The notes: generated from the sequence alone by a model not told the origin. Shown: positions 27,560-35,991, counted from the stretch's first letter. The stretch is DNA of 64,000 bases from Falsiroseomonas sp050563525 (GCF_050563525.1 NZ_JBNXUN010000002.1:62001-126000), one strand, 5' to 3'. Numbers and translations: made by a program.

Positions 27560-28999
27560 TCAGGCCTCGGGTTCGGCGGCCAGGGTCAGCAGCAGGTCCG
27601 GTTGTGCCGCGACGACGGCGGCGGGCGCGGCCAGGTGCAGCGCCTCGCTCAGCACCGTCTCCGCCGCCAGGACGCGCAGCCACCAGCCGAGCTGCGCCGG
27701 GTCCGCGCTGCCGCCGAGGCCGGGTTCCGCCATCACCACCACGCGCCAGGGCAGCGGCGCGCCAGGTTGCCGCCAAGCCTGCAGCCCGGGCAGGGCCTCG
27801 CCCGCCGCGCGCGGCTCCGGCTGGTCCGCGAACAGGTCGGCGGGCAGCGCCGGCTCAGTTTCCGGCGAGGCGACGCCGAGGAAGGAGGGGCTGCCCGCCT
27901 CGCTCGCGATCTCGCGTCGCGGCAGCGCGGAGACATCGGCGCGGGAGACCAGCCGGTGGGCGCGGTCCAGTACGGTGTCGGCTTCGGGCCGGCGCAGGCG
28001 AAGCACGGCCAGCAGCGTCCCCAGCACGGCGAGGCTGCCCTCCACCGACAGAAGCTGCCCGTCCTGGCGCCACAGCGCGGCCGGGTTGGTGGCCCGGGCG
28101 AAGGCGTGGCGCAGCGGCAGCCAGTCCTGGGCCAGCAGCGGCGCGCGCCCGGCGGCCGCTTCCAGCGCCGCCAGCCCCGGCATCGGATGGCCGCCCGGCA
28201 TGGAGGCGCGGCGCGGCACCAGGAGGTGCAGCACGGGCACGCCGGCGGCGGCGGCGTGCCGGGCAATCTCCAGCATGGCGCCCAGCGGCGACGGCAATTC
28301 GGGCGCGGGCGGCTTCTGCACCTCCGGTGCGGGTGGCCTCTGCACCTCCGGTGCGGGCGGTCCAGCCGGCGGGGCCGCTTCCCAGTGCGGCGCCGCATCC
28401 GGGCGCGGCGTGAAGGGCATCACCAGGGGGCGGGAGGCGGGCCTGGACCAGGGCGCCTCCACCGGCGCGGCGCTGTCCGGCTGAGCATTCGGCGCGGGCT
28501 CCGGCGCCGGAGGCTCGGCTGGCCCGCTTTCAGCCATGGCCTCCGGGAGCACGATCTCCGGAACCACAACCGGGAGGGGCGCAACCGGCGGCTCCGCCTC
28601 GGGTGGCGGGGCGCCGGCCTGGGTGTGCATCTGGGCCTCGGCCGGACCCTGCGGATCTGCCGCCATGGCTTCCAGAGCCGCCTGCATCGGACCGCCCATC
28701 GGCAGGGTGGTGGGGGCGTTGCGGCCGGGCAGCACGGCACGCACGCGGACCCGGCCGGTCAGGAGATCCTGCGGCGTCAGCAGGACCGGGGAGGCCAGGA
28801 TGAAGCCGGGCCGGCCGTCCTCCCGCGCCTGATCCGCCTCGCCCTCCGCCAGCAGGTCCATGCCGCGCATCAGGCGGATCAGCGGGCGGGCGGCAGGGTC
28901 CCGCGGGTCGGCGGCCCAGCCGGCCACCAGGTAGCCGTCCCACAAGGCCTCCAGCACGCCGACCGGGCCGCGGGAGGCACTGATCGGCGGATCGGCCAA
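27560..28999 (-). CDS. Proline-rich protein with possible degenerate AlgX/SGNH-like C-terminal half
   Basis: About 479 aa. Residues 1-110 form a compact globular part (VLEALWDGYLVAGWAADPRD). Residues 125-250 are low-complexity Pro/Ala/Glu, with a PPAPEVQ repeat near 225-245. The last 220 residues resemble AlgJ/AlgX-type SGNH domains in outline (VPVLHLLVPRRASMPG, then a WRQDGQLLSVEGSLAVLG segment where family members have D-T-H-x-N). Since the catalytic His position is DGQ, activity is doubtful. No signal peptide is evident. The start is uncertain; TTG 28999 lies four bases after the upstream stop. I do not recognise the gene with certainty. Confidence 0.55.
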   Translation of the reverse strand: MADPPISASRGPVGVLEALWDGYLVAGWAADPRDPAARPLIRLMRGMDLLAEGEADQAREDGRPGFILASPVLLTPQDLLTGRVRVRAVLPGRNAPTTLPMGGPMQAALEAMAADPQGPAEAQMHTQAGAPPPEAEPPVAPLPVVVPEIVLPEAMAESGPAEPPAPEPAPNAQPDSAAPVEAPWSRPASRPLVMPFTPRPDAAPHWEAAPPAGPPAPEVQRPPAPEVQKPPAPELPSPLGAMLEIARHAAAAGVPVLHLLVPRRASMPGGHPMPGLAALEAAAGRAPLLAQDWLPLRHAFARATNPAALWRQDGQLLSVEGSLAVLGTLLAVLRLRRPEADTVLDRAHRLVSRADVSALPRREIASEAGSPSFLGVASPETEPALPADLFADQPEPRAAGEALPGLQAWRQPGAPLPWRVVVMAEPGLGGSADPAQLGWWLRVLAAETVLSEALHLAAPAAVVAAQPDLLLTLAAEPEA

Positions 29000-29003
29000 G
29001 GGG

Positions 29004-29300
29004 CTAGAAGCCCGGCTGCCGCCGCGGCTCCACGCCACCGCCGCGCACCAGGCCACGCCGGCGCAGGCAATCCGTGAAGGCGCGGGTTTCGGCCTGGGCC
29101 CGTTCGCGGCGCACCTGTTCCTCGCTGCTGGGCAGGCCGATCACCACACGGCGCCACTGCGCCTCGACCTCGGGCGACTGGCGCGCCTCGGCCCGGCATT
29201 CGGCCTGGGCGGGGCTGTCGGACATGGCGGGCATCGCGCCGCGGCCGGACCCGCAGGCGGCCAGCAGCAGCAGCGCGGCGAGGGAGGCGAAAGTTCTCAT
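29004..29300 (-). CDS. Small putative lipoprotein
   Basis: 98-aa protein with a type II signal sequence: MRTFASLAALLLLAACGSG, where LAAC is the lipobox, so the mature protein would be a membrane-anchored lipoprotein. The mature part has two more cysteines (AECRAEAR and TDCLRRRG) that could form a disulfide. No known function. The ATG at 29300 overlaps the nudC stop in ATGA, which makes co-expression with nudC likely. Similar short lipoproteins are common next to unrelated genes in this group. Confidence 0.75.
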   Translation of the reverse strand: MRTFASLAALLLLAACGSGRGAMPAMSDSPAQAECRAEARQSPEVEAQWRRVVIGLPSSEEQVRRERAQAETRAFTDCLRRRGLVRGGGVEPRRQPGF

Positions 29301-30226
29301 GGGGCCTGCTCCAGCCAATCCTCGATCAGCCGTCGGGCGATGGAATCGGCCCGTGGCAGGGAAAAGCCATGCGCGGCCGGGTCGCGCAGCTGCTCGCGGG
29401 TGAACCAGCGCGCGTCCATCAGCTCCTCCGGGTCGATGCGGATGTCATCCGACAAGCCCTCGGCATGGAAGCCCAGCATGATGCTGGCGGGAAAGGGCCA
29501 GGGCTGGGAGGAATGGTACAGCACCTCCCCCACCTCGATCGCCGCTTCCTCCATCACCTCCCGCCGCACCGCCTCCTCCAGGCTCTCGCCGGGCTCCACG
29601 AAGCCGGCGAGCGTGGAATACATGGCGACGTTGGGGAAACGGTGCGAATGGCCGAGCAGGCAGCGGCCCTGGCGCACCACCAGCATGATGACGGCCGGGT
29701 CGGTGCGCGGGAAATGCTGCGCGTTGCAGTTGGTGCACTGCATGGCGTTGCCGGCGCTGCGCGGCGCGCATTCATGGCCGCAGACGCCGCAGAAGCGGTG
29801 CCGGGTGCGCCAATGCATCAGCCCGCGCGCATGGGCGAGGACGGAGGCCTCCCCCTGCGGCAGCAGGCCTGCCACCTGGCGCAGGTCGGTGAAGCCGCCC
29901 ATGCCATCCGGCAGCAGCGGCAGCGGGTCCTCCGCGGCGGAGCAATCCACCGCGAAGACCGGGCGGTTGGCCCACAGGCCCAGGAAGGCCCAGGGGCCAC
30001 CGGCCATGCGCACCGCCTCGGCCGCCGCGCCGGTCAGCAGCACGGCCTCCGGATGGCCATCGGCCACGCCCTTCATCAGGCTGCGGCTGCGCCAGACCGG
30101 GGCGAACAGGGTTTCGGGGTCGGACAGCGCCTGGGCGATCCAGTCGGCATCATCCCGGCGGGTGCCCGCACGGTCGAGCGGGCTGCCGGTATAGGCATTG
30201 GGGCGGCTTGCGGGGACGGAGAGCAT
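29297..30226 (-). CDS. nudC: NAD(H) pyrophosphatase NudC
   Basis: 309-aa Nudix hydrolase that splits NADH into NMNH and AMP and, in E. coli, decaps NAD-capped RNA. It shows the zinc ribbon (FCGVCG...QCTNC near residue 145-170), the Nudix box beginning GFVEPGESLEEAVRREVMEE and the NADH-specific motif SQPWPFP about 17 residues after it. The ATG at 30226 gives a normal N-terminus. The gene reads away from the SRP RNA gene, with a dispersed repeat element between them. Confidence 0.95.
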   Translation of the reverse strand: MLSVPASRPNAYTGSPLDRAGTRRDDADWIAQALSDPETLFAPVWRSRSLMKGVADGHPEAVLLTGAAAEAVRMAGGPWAFLGLWANRPVFAVDCSAAEDPLPLLPDGMGGFTDLRQVAGLLPQGEASVLAHARGLMHWRTRHRFCGVCGHECAPRSAGNAMQCTNCNAQHFPRTDPAVIMLVVRQGRCLLGHSHRFPNVAMYSTLAGFVEPGESLEEAVRREVMEEAAIEVGEVLYHSSQPWPFPASIMLGFHAEGLSDDIRIDPEELMDARWFTREQLRDPAAHGFSLPRADSIARRLIEDWLEQAP

Positions 30227-30287
30227 CGGCGCGGACCCTGCCACGCGGGCGGGGCCGGGGCAACCGAGCGGAACAACCGAGCAGCTT

Positions 30288-30400
30288 CCCGAGAAAACTG
30301 CGTGTCCTGCGGCCGGCATCCGCTGCCGGCTGAGCGGCCGACTGGCCGCCGCGCCCAGTGGCGCGTAGCCAAGCGGCCGGAGGCCGCGCCCGGCGCTTGA
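30288..30400. repeat. Dispersed intergenic repeat element, copy 1
   Basis: This roughly 113-bp GC-rich stretch shares several blocks, in order and spacing, with 39272-39375: CCCGA.AAAAC, then CCTGCGGCC, then AGTG.CGCGTAGCCAAGC and then CGCC.GG.G..TGA. It contains inverted repeats such as GGCC-GGA-GGCC and ACTGG...CCAGT. It lies between nudC and the SRP RNA gene. A repeat found twice in 64 kb is probably present many times in the genome. Confidence 0.7.
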
Positions 30401-30421
30401 GGGTCACGCGAGGTTGGGGCA

Positions 30422-30450
30422 TTGCCCCGGGACGCCCGAGGCCCGATATT
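30422..30450 (+). promoter_or_regulatory. Candidate sigma-70 promoter of the SRP RNA gene
   Basis: TTGCCC (30422-30427) and GATATT (30445-30450) are 17 bases apart and would start transcription near 30456, the predicted 5' end of the RNA. The -35 box overlaps the arms of a GGGGC-ATT-GCCCC inverted repeat. Confidence 0.45.
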
Positions 30451-30455
30451 GGGGT

Positions 30456-30554
30456 TGGAAGGTCGGCGACGGACGTGCTCCTCGCCAACCCGGTCAGGTC
30501 CGGAAGGAAGCAGCCGTAACGAGTTCTCGCGCGGGTCGGCCGCCGATCTTCCAC
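30456..30554 (+). ncRNA. ffs: Signal recognition particle RNA, small bacterial type (4.5S)
   Basis: The conserved apical core GGTCAGGTCCGGAAGGAAGC, followed by AGCCGTAACGAG, is the Ffh-binding loop of SRP RNA. The 5' arm GGAAGGTCGGCG pairs with the 3' arm CGCCGATCTTCC (one G-U pair), closing a hairpin of about 100 nucleotides. With Ffh it forms the SRP that targets inner-membrane proteins. It sits directly upstream of dnaX, a frequent bacterial arrangement. The exact ends are estimated from the pairing. Confidence 0.95.
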
Positions 30555-30622
30555 CTGATTCCCCGCGGCATCCCTTGCGGCCCTGGCATCCGGGCCCCCC
30601 GCTTCCCGGACAGCACCCCACC

Positions 30623-32539
30623 ATGGCCAGCGACATCTTCGGTGACCCTGTAGCGGCCGAGCTTCCGGAACCCCCGGCGGAGGGTCCGGGCCTGTTCGGC
30701 GATCCGGCGCCGGTTGCACCAGCCCAGGCGCCCGCCGCCCTGCCGGCCGCGACGCCCTACCGAGTCCTCGCCCGGAAATACCGGCCGACCAGCTTCGCCG
30801 ACCTGATCGGCCAGGACGCCCTGGTGCGCACCCTGAAGAACGCCTTCGCCCAGGGCCGGGTGCACCATGCCTTCATGCTCACCGGCGTCCGCGGTGTCGG
30901 CAAGACCACCACCGCCCGCATCATCGCCCGCGCGCTGAACTGCATCGGCCCGGATGGCCAGGGCGGGCCGACCCCCGACCCCTGCGGCGTCTGCCCGGAA
31001 TGCCGCGCCATCCTCGCCGACCGCCACCCGGACGTGCAGGAGCTGGACGCGGCCAGCAACAACGGCGTGGACGATGTGCGCGAACTGCGCGACCGCCTGC
31101 GCTTCCGCCCCGCCCAGGGCCGCTTCAAGGTCATCATCCTGGACGAGGTGCACATGCTGAGCAGCGCCGCGTTCAACGCGCTGCTGAAGACGCTGGAGGA
31201 ACCGCCGCCGGACGTGAAGTTCATGCTGGCCACGACCGAGCTGCGCAAGGTGCCGACCACCATCCTGTCGCGCTGCCAGACCTTCCACCTGAAGCGCGTG
31301 CCGCAGGACCAGCTGCGCGCCCACTTCGCGCGCATCTGCGAGGCCGAGGCGGTGCCGGCCGAGGCCGAGGCGCTGGCCATGGTGGCGCGCGCGGCGGATG
31401 GCTCCGTGCGCGACGGCCTGTCCATCCTGGACCAGGCGATGGCGCTGGCGGGCGGCGAGGCCGTGTCCGCCGCGCTGGTGCAGGACATGCTGGGCCTGGC
31501 GGATCGCGGACTGGCGGTGGACCTCATGCAGGCGCTGATGCAGGGCGACACTGCCGGCGCCCTGGCGCTGTCGGAGGCCGCGCATGAACGCGGCACCGAC
31601 CCAGCCGTGGTGCTGTCCGACCTGCTGGACCTGACCCACCTGCTGTCCCGCATGAAGACCGTGCCGGCGCTGCGCGACGATCCCGCCCTGCCCGAGGCCG
31701 AACGGTCCCGCGGCGCGGCGCTGGCCGACAAGCTGCCGATCCCGGTGCTGGCACGGGCCTGGCAGGTGCTGCTGAAGGGGCTGCAGGAGGTGGCGCAGGA
31801 TGGCGTCAACCGCCGCGCCGCCGCCGAGATGGTGCTGATCCGCCTCGCGCATCTGTCCGAGTTGCCGACACCGGGCGACCTCGTGCGGCGGCTGACCGAA
31901 GCCGGCGCCGCCAGCGCTGCGCCGCCAACCGCGGCGCCACCCCCGAATGGTGGCGGCGGGCTGCGCGCCATTTCCGGCGGTGGCAGCGCCGCGCTGGCCA
32001 TGGCCGTGCCCGCGCCACAGGCCGCGGCGCCCGCGCCGGTGCCGTCCAGCTTCCGGGAGATCGTGGCCCTGGCCTCCGGCCGGAAGCCCAGCCTGCACGC
32101 GCATCTGCGGCTCAACGTGCATCCGGTGCGGATCAGCCCCGGCCGCATCGAGATCCGGCCCCGCCCGGAAGCCCCGCGCGACCTGGCGCAGCAGATCACC
32201 GCCCTGATGCAGGAGGCGACCGGCACGCGCTGGACCGTCAGCCTGGTGAACGAGGGCGGCGAGCCGACGCTGGCCGAGCAGGGCCGGACCGCGGAGGCCG
32301 ACCGCCTGGCGCTGGCGCAGAACCACCCGCTGGTGCAGGCCGTGCTGGCGGCCTTCCCAGGTGCGAGAATCGAGGCGGTGCGCGATGCCTCGCTCGATGC
32401 CTATGGCCTGGCCCCGGCCATGGTGGCCGACCTGGCCGCCGCATCGTTGGGCGATGGGTCGCCAGGCGGGGGGCGGGACTTCGCCCCGCCCGACGCCGAG
32501 CCGGTCGGCCCGGACGACGAACTTCCCCAGGAGGATTGA
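30623..32539 (+). CDS. dnaX: DNA polymerase III subunits gamma and tau
   Basis: 638-aa clamp-loader ATPase of the replisome. The Walker A motif is GVRGVGKTTTARIIARAL near residue 95, the four zinc-binding cysteines are in LNC...PCGVCPEC, Walker B is VIILDEVHMLS, and the sensor/arginine-finger region is TILSRCQTFHL. A Pro/Ala linker near 430-480 joins the ATPase to the tau-type C-terminal domain. No slippery frameshift site was obvious to me. The ATG at 30623 is preferred over upstream in-frame codons, which fall in ffs. It is first in dnaX-ybaB-recR. Confidence 0.96.
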   Translation: MASDIFGDPVAAELPEPPAEGPGLFGDPAPVAPAQAPAALPAATPYRVLARKYRPTSFADLIGQDALVRTLKNAFAQGRVHHAFMLTGVRGVGKTTTARIIARALNCIGPDGQGGPTPDPCGVCPECRAILADRHPDVQELDAASNNGVDDVRELRDRLRFRPAQGRFKVIILDEVHMLSSAAFNALLKTLEEPPPDVKFMLATTELRKVPTTILSRCQTFHLKRVPQDQLRAHFARICEAEAVPAEAEALAMVARAADGSVRDGLSILDQAMALAGGEAVSAALVQDMLGLADRGLAVDLMQALMQGDTAGALALSEAAHERGTDPAVVLSDLLDLTHLLSRMKTVPALRDDPALPEAERSRGAALADKLPIPVLARAWQVLLKGLQEVAQDGVNRRAAAEMVLIRLAHLSELPTPGDLVRRLTEAGAASAAPPTAAPPPNGGGGLRAISGGGSAALAMAVPAPQAAAPAPVPSSFREIVALASGRKPSLHAHLRLNVHPVRISPGRIEIRPRPEAPRDLAQQITALMQEATGTRWTVSLVNEGGEPTLAEQGRTAEADRLALAQNHPLVQAVLAAFPGARIEAVRDASLDAYGLAPAMVADLAAASLGDGSPGGGRDFAPPDAEPVGPDDELPQED

Positions 32540-32547
32540 GAGACGCC

Positions 32548-32889
32548 ATGAAGAACCTCGGCAACATGCTGAAGCAGGCGCAGCAGATGCAGACCCGCAT
32601 GCAGGAGATGCAGGCGAAGCTGGAACAGACGGAAGTCGAGGGGGCGGCCGGCGGCGGCATGGTGAAGGTGCTGCTGTCCGGCAAGGGCGATCTGCGCCGC
32701 GTCACCATCGACCCCTCCCTGATGACGGCGGATGACCGGGAGGTGCTGGAGGATCTGATGGTCGCCGCCCACGCCGACGCCAAGCAGAAGGTGGAGGCGA
32801 CGATGGCGGAGGAGATGCAGAAGGCCACCGCCGGGATGAACCTGCCGGGCGGCCTTGGCGGCCTCGGCGGGCTGAAGCTGCCGTTCTGA
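32548..32889 (+). CDS. ybaB: YbaB/EbfC nucleoid-associated protein
   Basis: 113-aa DNA-binding dimer. It opens with a long helix (MKNLGNMLKQAQQMQTRMQ) and contains the conserved VKVLLSGKGDLRRVTID strand pair, with a short Gly-rich tail. YbaB family members bind DNA with little sequence preference and are nearly always encoded between dnaX and recR, as here. ATG 32548 follows the dnaX stop by eight bases. Confidence 0.95.
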   Translation: MKNLGNMLKQAQQMQTRMQEMQAKLEQTEVEGAAGGGMVKVLLSGKGDLRRVTIDPSLMTADDREVLEDLMVAAHADAKQKVEATMAEEMQKATAGMNLPGGLGGLGGLKLPF

Positions 32890-32893
32890 CGGC

Positions 32894-33487
32894 GTGGCGC
32901 ATGATCCGATCGAGCACCTGATCTCGCTGCTCGGCCGCATCCCCGGCCTCGGCCGGCGCAGCGCGCGCCGTGCGGCGCTGCGGATGCTGATGCGGCCGCA
33001 GGAGACGATGCTGCCGCTGGCGGAGGCGCTGACCGCCGCCGCCCGCGCGGTACGACCCTGCGAAAGCTGCGGCAACCTGGATGCGCAATCGCCCTGCGGC
33101 ATTTGCCGCGACCCGCGCCGCGACCGCCACCTGGTCTGCGTGGTGGAGGGTGTGGCGGATCTGTGGGCGCTGGAACGCGCGCACGCGCACCAGGGGCTGT
33201 ACCATGTGCTCGGCGGTACGCTGTCGCCGCTGGCCGGCATCGGGCCGGAGGACCTGTCCATCGCACCGCTGCTCGCCCGCATCGCGGCGGAGGGGGTGGA
33301 TGAGGTGATCCTGGCGCTGCCCGCCACGGTGGATGGCACGGCCACGGCGCATTACGTGACGGACCGGCTGAAGCCCGCCGGCGTTGCGGTGACGCGGCTG
33401 GCGCAGGGCGTGCCAATGGGCGGCGCGCTGGATGTGCTGGACGAGGGCACGCTGGCGGCGGCGCTGCGGTCGCGCCGGCCGGCCTGA
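32894..33487 (+). CDS. recR: Recombination mediator RecR
   Basis: 197-aa protein of the RecFOR pathway that helps load RecA onto gapped DNA. Domain order is helix-hairpin-helix (LGRIPGLGRRSARRAALRML), a C4 zinc finger (CESCGNLDAQSPCGICRDP), a Toprim domain (LVCVVEGVADLWALE) and a C-terminal Walker B-like stretch with GVPMGGALDVLDEGTL. It begins with GTG four bases after the ybaB stop, completing the usual dnaX-ybaB-recR operon. Confidence 0.95.
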   Translation: MAHDPIEHLISLLGRIPGLGRRSARRAALRMLMRPQETMLPLAEALTAAARAVRPCESCGNLDAQSPCGICRDPRRDRHLVCVVEGVADLWALERAHAHQGLYHVLGGTLSPLAGIGPEDLSIAPLLARIAAEGVDEVILALPATVDGTATAHYVTDRLKPAGVAVTRLAQGVPMGGALDVLDEGTLAAALRSRRPA

Positions 33488-33509
33488 CCGGGGCGCGAGG
33501 AGGAAACCG

Positions 33510-33983
33510 ATGGTGAAGAACACGATCTGCCTCTGGTTCGACAAGGACGCCGAGGCCGCTGCGCGTTTCTATACCGAAACCTTCCCCGACAGCGCGGTGC
33601 ACGGCGTCCACCGCGCCCCCGCCGACTATCCCTCCGGCAAGGCGGGCGACGTGCTGACCGTGGATTTCACGGTGGCTGGCATCCGCTGCCTCGGCCTCAA
33701 TGGCGGCCCCACCTTCCGGCACAGCGAGGCCTTCTCGTTCCAGATCGCCACCGAGGACCAGGCCGAGACCGATCGCTACTGGGACGCCATCATTGGCCAT
33801 GGCGGGCAGGCGAGCGCCTGCGGCTGGTGCAAGGACCGCTGGGGCATCTCCTGGCAGATTACGCCGCGCACCCTGACCGAGGCGATGGCGGCCGGCGGCG
33901 AGGAGGCAAAGCGCGCCTTCCAGGCGATGCTGGGCATGACGAAGATCGACGTCGCGGCGATCGAGGAGGCCCGGCGCGGCTGA
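33510..33983 (+). CDS. VOC family protein (PhnB/demethylubiquinone-domain type)
   Basis: 157-aa protein of the vicinal-oxygen-chelate fold. It opens with NTICLWFDKDAEAAARFYTETF and contains the late WGISWQITP motif common to PhnB-like '3-demethylubiquinone-9 3-methyltransferase domain' proteins. These are not proven methyltransferases; most are of unknown function. It has GAGGAGG just upstream of ATG 33510. It could be co-transcribed with recR, which ends 22 bases before. Confidence 0.88.
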   Translation: MVKNTICLWFDKDAEAAARFYTETFPDSAVHGVHRAPADYPSGKAGDVLTVDFTVAGIRCLGLNGGPTFRHSEAFSFQIATEDQAETDRYWDAIIGHGGQASACGWCKDRWGISWQITPRTLTEAMAAGGEEAKRAFQAMLGMTKIDVAAIEEARRG

Positions 33984-34079
33984 GCGCCGGCGCTAGAATC
34001 AGTCAGGCGCTGATAGAAGCGCCAGACAGCCTTCAGCATAGTGTTCTGTCGTGCGATTCACGCCTTGGACGATCGCACT

Positions 34080-34964
34080 CTAACTAACCTTCCCCTTGCC
34101 GAGCCCGTGCGGTTCCTTCGGCCGCGCCCCGGGCCGGCGCGTCCAGGCACGGGTGAACTCGGCGCCGAGCAGGAAGACCTGGGCGGAGTAGTACACCCAC
34201 AGCAGGACCACGATCAGCGCCCCGGTGGCACCGTAGCGCGCGGCGATGCCGCTGCCGCCGATGTACCAGCCGATCAGCGTCTTCCCGAGGGTGAACAGCA
34301 GCGCGGTGCACAGCGCCCCCATGGCGACGTCGCGCCAGCGCAGCCGACGGTCCGGCAGCACCTTGTAGATGGCGGCGAACAGCAGCGCCGTCAGCATGAA
34401 GGACACGCCGAAATTGGCCGCCCGCAGCAGCGGCGCCGCCAGCGGCAGGTTGCTGCCGGCCCACTCGCCGATCGCCGACAGGGCCGTCGACGCCAGAAGC
34501 GAGACCAGGAGGAGAAAACCCGTCGCCGCCACCAGGCCGATGCTCAGCAGCCGGGCGCGCAGCAGGTAGGAAACGGACAGGCCGCGCGGTTCCGCCTTCC
34601 AGATGGCGTTCAGCGAGCCCTGCAACTCGGCGAAGACGGCGCTGGCGGTGACCAGCAGGATGACCAGGCTGACCAGCGCCGCAAAGCCGCCACCCTCCGT
34701 CTGCGCCTCCAGCCCGCCATCGTTGACCAGCGACTGGATCGCGATCGCGCCGTCCCGCCCCACCAGGCCGATGAGCTGGGACGCGACCGCGGCGCGAACC
34801 GTCTCCTCGCCGAAGGCCAGGCCGGCGATGGCCACCGCCAGAACCAGCAACGGGGCCAGGGAGAACATGGTGTAGCAGGCGATGGCGGCACCCCGCGTCA
34901 TCGCCTCGTCCTCGATGTAGCCCTCGACGGTCTCTCTGATCAGTTGCCAGGCGCCCTTGCGCAT
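34080..34964 (-). CDS. YihY/BrkB family inner-membrane protein
   Basis: 294-aa membrane protein with about six hydrophobic helices, of the family once misnamed RNase BN and including virulence factor BrkB. Family marks include AIACYTMFSLAPLLVLAVAIAG near residue 30 and the later GATGALIVVLLWVYYSAQVFLLGAEFTRAW. Its function is not known; roles in export or stress tolerance have been proposed. The ATG at 34964 has GGAAGGG upstream; longer in-frame starts exist. It is convergent with the VOC gene across a 96-base spacer. Confidence 0.9.
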   Translation of the reverse strand: MRKGAWQLIRETVEGYIEDEAMTRGAAIACYTMFSLAPLLVLAVAIAGLAFGEETVRAAVASQLIGLVGRDGAIAIQSLVNDGGLEAQTEGGGFAALVSLVILLVTASAVFAELQGSLNAIWKAEPRGLSVSYLLRARLLSIGLVAATGFLLLVSLLASTALSAIGEWAGSNLPLAAPLLRAANFGVSFMLTALLFAAIYKVLPDRRLRWRDVAMGALCTALLFTLGKTLIGWYIGGSGIAARYGATGALIVVLLWVYYSAQVFLLGAEFTRAWTRRPGARPKEPHGLGKGKVS

Positions 34965-35097
34965 CGTGACCCTTCCAGGGCGGGTCATGCCGCCGCGGCT
35001 CCAACCGTTCTGCCGCGCGAAGGTTTCCGCGCGCCCCAGGATAGCTTGGCAAGCGACGCCCCGTCGCGTAGGCGGGGCGGAGAGACGGGAGCATTGC

Positions 35098-35514
35098 ATG
35101 GCCGACATCGAGATCGACATCGCCGGCGAGAAATTCGCCGCCAGCTTCGAAACGGCCGATGCGCCGAAGACCGTGGCGCGGTTCCGCGAACTGCTGCCCT
35201 TCAGCGACCGCATCATCCATGTCCGCTGGTCCGGCGAGGCGTGCTGGATTCCGATGGGCGAGCGCGACCTCGGCATCGGGCATGAGAACGCCACCAGCCA
35301 CCCGGCGCCCGGCCATGTCATCGTCTATCCCGGCGGCGTCAGCGAGACCGAGATCCTGATCGCCTACGGCCCCTGCTGCTTTTCCAGCAAGGCGGGGCAG
35401 CTGGCGGGCAATCATTTCCTGACCATCACCGGCGGGCTGGACCGGCTGGCGAAGATCGGGCGTTCCGTCCTGTGGGACGGCGCGAAGTCCATCACATTCA
35501 GCAAGGCGGGTTGA
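35098..35514 (+). CDS. DUF3830 family (cyclophilin-like fold) protein
   Basis: 138-aa protein. The pattern IIHVRWSGEACWIPMG, followed by PGHVIVYPGGVSETEILIAYG, matches DUF3830, a cyclophilin-like beta-barrel family with no established activity. In other genomes it is often near amidase or transporter genes. Here it is followed, three bases later, by an FKBP-type prolyl isomerase. A GACGGGAG sequence precedes ATG 35098. Confidence 0.85.
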   Translation: MADIEIDIAGEKFAASFETADAPKTVARFRELLPFSDRIIHVRWSGEACWIPMGERDLGIGHENATSHPAPGHVIVYPGGVSETEILIAYGPCCFSSKAGQLAGNHFLTITGGLDRLAKIGRSVLWDGAKSITFSKAG

Positions 35515-35517
35515 ACC

Positions 35518-35862
35518 ATGGGTGTTGCGATGGTCGATGCGACGGTGGGCACGGGGGCGCTGGCCGTCTCCGGCAAGCCGGTCGCGGTGCATTACACGGG
35601 CTGGCTGTTCGACGATAAGGCAGCGGACAAGAAGGGGAAGAAGTTCGACTCGTCGCGGGATCGCGGCGATGCGTTTCGCTTCCAGCTCGGCGCCGGCCAG
35701 GTGATCGCGGGCTGGGACCGTGGCGTGCAGGGCATGAAGGTTGGCGGGCATCGCACGCTGACCATCCCGCCGGAATTCGGCTACGGCGCACGCGGCGCCG
35801 GCGGGGTGATCCCGCCGAACGCGACGCTGGTGTTCGACGTGGAGCTGCTGGAAGTCGGCTGA
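35518..35862 (+). CDS. FKBP-type peptidyl-prolyl cis-trans isomerase
   Basis: 114-aa single-domain FKBP without a signal peptide, so probably cytoplasmic. Catalytic-pocket residues of the family are present: VHYTGWLFD, the aromatic FDSS and FQLGAGQVIAGWDRGVQGMK, then IPPEFGYGARGAGGVIPPNA and the terminal FDVELLEV. It speeds isomerisation of X-Pro bonds. It is coupled with the DUF3830 gene. A strong hairpin follows eight bases after its stop. Confidence 0.94.
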   Translation: MGVAMVDATVGTGALAVSGKPVAVHYTGWLFDDKAADKKGKKFDSSRDRGDAFRFQLGAGQVIAGWDRGVQGMKVGGHRTLTIPPEFGYGARGAGGVIPPNATLVFDVELLEVG

Positions 35863-35869
35863 TCCAAAC

Positions 35870-35897
35870 GGCGCGGAGGGTGCTTGCCCTCCGCGCC
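35870..35897 (+). terminator. Strong stem-loop after the FKBP gene
   Basis: GGCGCGGAGGG (35870-35880) and its exact complement CCCTCCGCGCC (35887-35897) form an 11-bp stem with a six-base loop. It is just downstream of the FKBP stop. There is no T-tract, which is usual for terminators in high-GC genomes. Confidence 0.7.
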
Positions 35898-35929
35898 TGC
35901 CATCTGGTAACTGCGCCACTGCATCAAGA

Positions 35930-35991
35930 GTTGGGCCGACGCCCAACGCCAACCTGCCCTCCCGGGCAAGGTGGCGCCCCCAGAACGGGGG
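35930..35991. other. Cluster of three short hairpins in a non-coding gap
   Basis: Successive inverted repeats are GTTGGGC-CGAC-GCCCAAC (35930-35947), TGCCC-TCCC-GGGCA (35955-35968) and CCCCC-AGAAC-GGGGG (35977-35991). With the stem at 35870-35897 they make four hairpins in about 120 bases between the FKBP gene and a small unknown ORF. They may be part of a structured transcript or a complex terminator. Confidence 0.5.

Noticed and set aside
27151..28413. The dsrE frame stays open for 420 codons into the next gene, suggesting a long fusion protein.
   Set aside because: After about residue 108 the translation is Pro/Arg/Ala-rich and antisense to the proline-rich gene, while the true DsrE end is found in another frame.
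30357..30400. CGCGTAGCCAAGC looked like the D-arm start of a tRNA.
   Set aside because: No acceptor stem, anticodon arm or TTCRA loop can be placed; the same block recurs at 39.3 kb as part of a repeat.
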